Source: Verrucomicrobiota bacterium (GTDB taxonomy: Bacteria > Verrucomicrobiota > Verrucomicrobiia > Limisphaerales > AV2). From it: DNA of 9,730 nucleotides. The position numbers were made by a program, and so were the translations under genes. A model generated the notes under the pieces. That model made no database searches. It worked only from the letters and a program-made list of their open reading frames with translations, and was not told the DNA's origin. The stretch is taken from NCBI GenBank assembly GCA_003218935.1, contig QHPA01000006.1:1-9730 (forward strand), given 5' to 3'. This document shows, piece after piece, positions 6,023-9,730 of the stretch. Numbering within the stretch: the first letter of the stretch is position 1; every line of letters starts with the position of its first letter.

Positions 6023-8419
6023 TTATGTCTGCGTCGGTGTCTGCGGTTGAGCGCGATGCTTCACCAACGCGCGAACCTCACCGAGCAGTTGTTCACGATT
6101 ATAGTCGCCCTTTTGCAGAACGCGCTCCACATTGCCTTTAAGCTGTTGACGATCCTCCACCGTGAGGTCCTTCGCCGTCAAAATGACGACCGGGATCTCT
6201 TGCCAATCCTTGTTCTTCCGCAATTCGCGAACGAAATCGAAACCATTCATTACCGGCATCATCAGGTCCAACAGGATTACGGCGGGCTTGCTTTCGGCCA
6301 CTGCCAGCAGCCCAGCCCTCCCGTTTTCGGCCTCCCGCACCGTCCAGCCTTCCTTCTCCAACACACGCCGAACCATTTGTCGGATGGACGGTTCGTCCTC
6401 GACCACCAACACCTGGCACGGCTGATGACCGCCGTGGTGATGCCTGCGGAGCACGTTGACCAGCCGGTCCCGGTTGATGGGCTTGGTCATGTAATCTGAC
6501 GCGCCCAACGCGAAGCCCATCTCCTTGTCGTCGAACATGGTCAGGATGATGACCGGAATGTCAGCGATCGCAGGGTCCGCCTTTAACGCCGTCAACACCG
6601 ACCAACCATCCATCTCGGCCATGAGCACGTCGAGCGTAATCAAGTCCGGCTTCAGTTCCTTCGCCATCTCGATGCCTTCTTTGCCCCCGGGCGCGATGGC
6701 CACACGAAAACCTTCCTTCGTCAGGAATCTTCGCATGAGGTCGTGCACGGTGGGATCGTCATCAATGACCAGGATCGTGCTGGCGCCCGGCGGCGCTTCC
6801 GTCACCCGCGTGTCCTTGCTGATCAGGGCCGTATCGTGTTTACCCGCCCTGGACGATATCACCACCGCAGGCACCTTGATGGTGAAGGTGGACCCTTTGC
6901 CCGGCTCGCTTTCGACGCTCACATCCCCGCCCATCATTTGGCAAAAATGACGCGTAATCGCCAAACCAAGACCACTGCCGCCGTACTTGCGCGTCGTCGA
7001 GGCATCCGCCTGCGTGAACGCCTTGAACAGTTTGTCCATCTGGTTTTGGGTCATGCCAATTCCTGTGTCGCTGACGCGGAAGACGAAATGTCCGACGCCA
7101 TTGCCGCGTTGTCGCACGACTTGCAGGGTAATCGTTCCCTTGTCTGTAAATTTGCACGCGTTGCTGAGCAGGTTGAACAAGCCCTGCCGGACCTTGGTTG
7201 CGTCGGCTCGCATCGGGCCAAGGTTTTCCTCACATTCCACCTTGAGCGCGTTGCCGTTCTTTTGCACCAGGGGCTTGATGGTGCTGACCACCTCCTCAAT
7301 CATGGCCGGCACGTCAATTGTCTCCAGGAAAAGATCCATCTTGCCCGCCTCAATTTTCGAAATATCAAGCACATCGTTGATGAGGCCGAGCAGGTGCTTG
7401 CCGGCGCTGTGAATTTTTTGCAGGTCGGCGACAAAGCGCTCCTCGCCCAGCTCGCTCGCGTCCTCCTGGAGCATTTCGCTGTAACCGATGATCGCGTTGA
7501 GCGGTGTGCGCAGTTCGTGACTCATGTTGGCCAGGAACGCACTTTTGGCGCGGTTGGCATCTTCGGCTGTGGTTTGTGCTTCTTGCGCTTCGGACGTCGC
7601 GCGGGCCAGTTCCACCGTCCGCTCTTCGACCTTCTTCTCCAGGTTCTCGTTGTAAACTTCGAGCATGTCGTTGGCTTGCTGCAACTCGGCGTCCCGCTGC
7701 TGGATGACCGCCAGCATTTCATTAAATGCGTCGATGAGCGCTCCGATCTCATCAGCGCTGCTCTTGCGCGCGCGCACCAGGTAGTCCTTTTTCTCAGTGA
7801 CCACTTTCGCCGTGCGGGCCAGTTCAATGATCGGCTGGGAAATGAGCGGCTGCAATTTGTAGGAGGTAAGGAAGGCGACCAGGCACGAAATCAACATCAC
7901 CATCGCCACGATATTCACGTAACGATTGACGCGGCCCTGCAATTGTTTTTCGATGTCGGACTTGAGATAAAGCGTGCCGATCCATCCGCGATCCGACTTG
8001 ATCGAGTTGATCGGACGGAAAACGGTCAAACGCTCACCCTCGAGACTGGTTTGCGACTTTAGAGGTCTCGGCGGGATCGTCTCACCGCTGCCTGTCTTGG
8101 TATACGAACTGATTACAGTGTCGTCAGTGGTATAAACCGCCGCCGCAACGATCAGGGGCTGGTCCTTGTCTTTCAACGAGCTCAGCGCCTTGTCCACCGC
8201 CTCCCTGTTGCCGGCGGTCATCGATGCGCCGCTAACGGCGCCGATGACTTCCGCGGTGTTGCTCGCCGTGGCCTGCAACTCTTTGATCATCGCGTCCCGG
8301 AACAGGTAATTGTCGTACCAAGCAAAGGCCAGGGAGCCCACCAGCAGGGAGAAGACGCTGGTCGCCATCAGGATCAGCGTCAATTTCCATTTGAAGGGCA
8401 GCTGTCCAAATACGCGCAT
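6023..8419 (-). CDS. Membrane hybrid histidine kinase: CHASE8-like sensor, HAMP, HisKA, HATPase, two receivers
   Basis: An inner-membrane sensor kinase of 798 aa. TM1 is about residues 13-34, followed by a periplasmic sensor (35-166) whose TASNTAEVIG start and AAAVYTTDD stretch resemble the CHASE8 sensor fold. TM2 is about 167-186, then HAMP (about 188-240; SQPIIELARTA and DEIGALIDAFNEML) and a coiled coil (about 240-290). HisKA has His301 in SHELRTPLN. HATPase_c has N-box Asn420 (LLSNACKFT), DTGIGM (451-456) and GGSGLGLAI (480-488). Two receivers follow: REC1 with Asp553-555, Asp597 and Lys646, and REC2 with Glu674/Asp675, Asp718 and Lys770. All catalytic residues are present, so it should autophosphorylate and pass phosphate to its own or separate receivers. 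REC1 has Ala where the conserved Pro of the MPxMDG stretch normally stands. The start is ATG 8419, with AAAAGGG seven bases upstream. It is the first gene of the signalling operon, ahead of the single receiver and the cyclase. The periplasmic ligand is unknown. Confidence 0.94.
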   Translation of the reverse strand: MRVFGQLPFKWKLTLILMATSVFSLLVGSLAFAWYDNYLFRDAMIKELQATASNTAEVIGAVSGASMTAGNREAVDKALSSLKDKDQPLIVAAAVYTTDDTVISSYTKTGSGETIPPRPLKSQTSLEGERLTVFRPINSIKSDRGWIGTLYLKSDIEKQLQGRVNRYVNIVAMVMLISCLVAFLTSYKLQPLISQPIIELARTAKVVTEKKDYLVRARKSSADEIGALIDAFNEMLAVIQQRDAELQQANDMLEVYNENLEKKVEERTVELARATSEAQEAQTTAEDANRAKSAFLANMSHELRTPLNAIIGYSEMLQEDASELGEERFVADLQKIHSAGKHLLGLINDVLDISKIEAGKMDLFLETIDVPAMIEEVVSTIKPLVQKNGNALKVECEENLGPMRADATKVRQGLFNLLSNACKFTDKGTITLQVVRQRGNGVGHFVFRVSDTGIGMTQNQMDKLFKAFTQADASTTRKYGGSGLGLAITRHFCQMMGGDVSVESEPGKGSTFTIKVPAVVISSRAGKHDTALISKDTRVTEAPPGASTILVIDDDPTVHDLMRRFLTKEGFRVAIAPGGKEGIEMAKELKPDLITLDVLMAEMDGWSVLTALKADPAIADIPVIILTMFDDKEMGFALGASDYMTKPINRDRLVNVLRRHHHGGHQPCQVLVVEDEPSIRQMVRRVLEKEGWTVREAENGRAGLLAVAESKPAVILLDLMMPVMNGFDFVRELRKNKDWQEIPVVILTAKDLTVEDRQQLKGNVERVLQKGDYNREQLLGEVRALVKHRAQPQTPTQT

Positions 8420-8728
8420 GTCAATGCCCTTTTAGGTCGCTGCAGTCGCCAAACTTTGCCGTCGTTCTCAACCGAATCATCCGAAGTTACCACGCCAGTC
8501 AAATTCCAAGGGGTCGCGCCAGGGCTTCCCCGTTGTGTTGGTTATGCCGAACGCAACCGCCGATTGTAAAGGACATTCTGCGAGCGGCATAGGGCGTCGG
8601 CAGGTGGTGCCTCAACCCGCGGCGAAGCGCCATTCGTGCGTCCGGAGAGTGGGGCTTTCACCAGGCACGTGTTACGCACGGACCTTGGAATCCGGGCAAA
8701 ATTGCCCACCAGAAAATAAATTTGGCAG
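8420..8728. other. Intergenic region upstream of the signalling operon
   Basis: This 309-base stretch lies between the end of the oxidoreductase gene and the kinase start, both on the minus strand. The short open frames in it have no domain-like content and I reject them as genes. It must carry the promoter and 5' leader of the kinase operon. A GGGCA/TGCCC inverted repeat sits at 8694-8707 just past the oxidoreductase stop, but no T tract follows on the minus strand. I see no riboswitch, tRNA or repeat array here. Confidence 0.6.
8482..8502 (-). promoter_or_regulatory. Weak candidate promoter of the kinase-receiver-cyclase operon
   Basis: On the minus strand TTGACT (8502-8497) matches the -35 consensus at five of six positions. 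The best downstream hexamer is GATGAT, four of six, but the spacer is only 15 bases. The leader to the kinase ATG would be roughly 55 bases. The -35 element is the stronger half, and the assignment is tentative. Confidence 0.2.
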
Positions 8729-9730
8729 TCAAATCTTCCAGCCTTTGCGATAATGGTGGTGGATGTAGCGGTCGGCTTCAGGACAGTCTGTCGCCTTCAA
8801 ATGCTCCCGGTCCCACTCCAACTTCCGGCCGGCGCGGTAAGCCACGTTGCCCAGCAACGCAGCTTCCGTCAGCGGCCCGGAGTAATCGAACCGGCAGCTC
8901 GTCGGGCCGCCGGTCTTGCACGCTTCAATCCATTCCTTGTGATGACCAATCGAATCCTTGAGGAATGGCGTCGGCGGCTTGAAGCCTTCAAAATCTCGTT
9001 CCGGCAACAGGACATGTCGACCGTAATCAGCCAACAACATTCCTTTTGCGCCAATAAATAAAACGCCGCTTTTCCATTTGGCGGCTTGTTCAGGCGAAAG
9101 CAGGGCCGGCTGTTTGCCGCCGTGATACCAGGTCAGTCGGACCGCCGGCTGTTCGCCGCGCGCAGGATACTCGTACCGCACAATGAGCCAGGGCGGGGTC
9201 GATTCCGGATGAACCGGCGGACCGTCCACGGGCTCGACCGTCAGCGGATAGCTCAAACCCAACGCCCAATGTGGCAAGTCCATGTAATGACAGCCAAAGT
9301 CCGCCAGCGCCCCGCCGCCGAACGCCCACCAGTTCCGCCATTTGAACGGCAAATATTCCGGGCTATAAGACCGATATTCGACCGGCCCCAACCACAATTC
9401 GTAATGGAGGTTCGGCGGCGCCGGCCGAGTTTCCTTCGGCGCCTCCATGCCGCCGTAAGTCGCGGCCACCCACACATGCACTTCGCGTACCGGACCAACT
9501 GCGCCGCTCTGCACCAGCTCGACTACGCGCCGATAATTTGAGCCGGCGTGAATCTGCGTGCCGATTTGCGTCACGCGCTTATGCTCGCGCGCGGTCTCCG
9601 TGATGATGCGCGTTTCGGAAACCGTGCGGGCGAGCGGTTTTTCACAATAAACGTGTCGTCCGCTCTGCAGGGCCGCCACCGCCGCCACCGCGTGCGTATG
9701 GTCCGGCGTCCCGACAACCACCGCATCAAT
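8729..9730 (-). CDS. Gfo/Idh/MocA-family NAD(P)-dependent oxidoreductase (partial, 5' end outside window)
   Basis: The 3' part of a dinucleotide-dependent oxidoreductase of the type acting on sugars, inositols and their derivatives. The frame stays open through the right edge (Ile-Asp-Ala before Val at 9721), so the apparent start at 9721 is internal and the gene continues past 9730. The visible 333 residues begin in the last part of the Rossmann domain (VVVGTPDHTH) and include the family motif CEKPLA, whose Lys is catalytic or substrate-binding in the family. The C-terminal alpha/beta domain follows, with GGGALADFGCHYMDLPHW providing the usual Asp and His. About 100 N-terminal residues, including the GxGxxG nucleotide loop, are missing, so cofactor preference and any export signal cannot be judged. 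The tail ending YRKGWKI resembles the expanded Planctomycete/Verrucomicrobial subgroup of this family. It is transcribed in the same direction as the signalling operon but lies 309 bases upstream, so co-transcription is not evident. The exact substrate is unknown. Confidence 0.92.
   Translation of the reverse strand: MDAVVVGTPDHTHAVAAVAALQSGRHVYCEKPLARTVSETRIITETAREHKRVTQIGTQIHAGSNYRRVVELVQSGAVGPVREVHVWVAATYGGMEAPKETRPAPPNLHYELWLGPVEYRSYSPEYLPFKWRNWWAFGGGALADFGCHYMDLPHWALGLSYPLTVEPVDGPPVHPESTPPWLIVRYEYPARGEQPAVRLTWYHGGKQPALLSPEQAAKWKSGVLFIGAKGMLLADYGRHVLLPERDFEGFKPPTPFLKDSIGHHKEWIEACKTGGPTSCRFDYSGPLTEAALLGNVAYRAGRKLEWDREHLKATDCPEADRYIHHHYRKGWKI

Noticed and set aside
6743..8062. A 439-codon open frame on the + strand, opposite the hybrid kinase gene
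   Set aside because: It is a mirror of a conserved, fully motif-supported kinase on the other strand. Its translation is rich in His, Arg and Gln with no domain-like pattern, as expected from the antisense of GC-rich coding DNA.
8694..8707. GGGCA/TGCCC inverted repeat downstream of the oxidoreductase as an intrinsic terminator
   Set aside because: The stem is short and is followed by CGGATTCC on the minus strand with no T run.
8535..8753. A 72-codon open frame on the + strand in the intergenic gap
   Set aside because: It has no recognisable domain, signal or ribosome site. It overlaps the end of the oxidoreductase gene in antisense and has a random-looking composition.

Overview
The window is a moderately GC-rich, gene-dense bacterial chromosome segment. 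It holds one tRNA gene, a three-gene sugar-type ABC importer on the + strand, a three-gene two-component/cAMP signalling operon on the - strand, and the 3' part of a Gfo/Idh/MocA-family oxidoreductase on the - strand. The oxidoreductase has a C-terminal tail ending in Tyr-Arg-Lys-Gly-Trp, and the importer has a lipoprotein binding protein. Together with the multi-REC signalling proteins, these suggest a Gram-negative member of the Planctomycetota-Verrucomicrobiota group, more likely Verrucomicrobiota. This is inferred from protein style only, since no marker gene is present.

Layout: (1) 72-148, a complete tRNA-Arg(ACG) on the - strand with an encoded CCA end. (2) 327-3919, a tight operon of binding lipoprotein, double-ATPase and permease (the RbsB-RbsA-RbsC/MglBAC architecture). 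Its substrate cannot be read from sequence, and several residues that bind ribose in E. coli RbsB are not conserved. (3) A 28-base convergent junction. (4) 8419 down to 3948, a signalling operon transcribed in the order hybrid histidine kinase (CHASE8-like sensor, HAMP, HisKA, HATPase, REC, REC), free-standing DivK-type receiver, and a soluble class III adenylate cyclase. The receiver and cyclase genes overlap by four bases. The cyclase carries two HisKA-like helical units and a receiver in front of its catalytic domain. (5) A 309-base gap with no recognisable gene, which must contain the kinase operon promoter. (6) The partial oxidoreductase, running off the right edge.

The most interesting part is the signalling operon. 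Its domain content resembles that of cyanobacterial CyaC-type cyclases (kinase, receivers and cyclase in one chain), but here it is spread over three proteins. The cyclase retains a HisKA phospho-acceptor histidine and a complete receiver but has no ATPase domain. Its HisKA unit is duplicated in tandem, and the second copy has Arg where the histidine should be. A plausible model (inference) is that the kinase senses a periplasmic cue and passes phosphate through the receivers, possibly via the cyclase HisKA histidine, to the cyclase receiver, setting cAMP output. Cyclase active-site residues predict ATP as substrate. Whether cAMP controls the neighbouring importer or oxidoreductase is not shown by the sequence.
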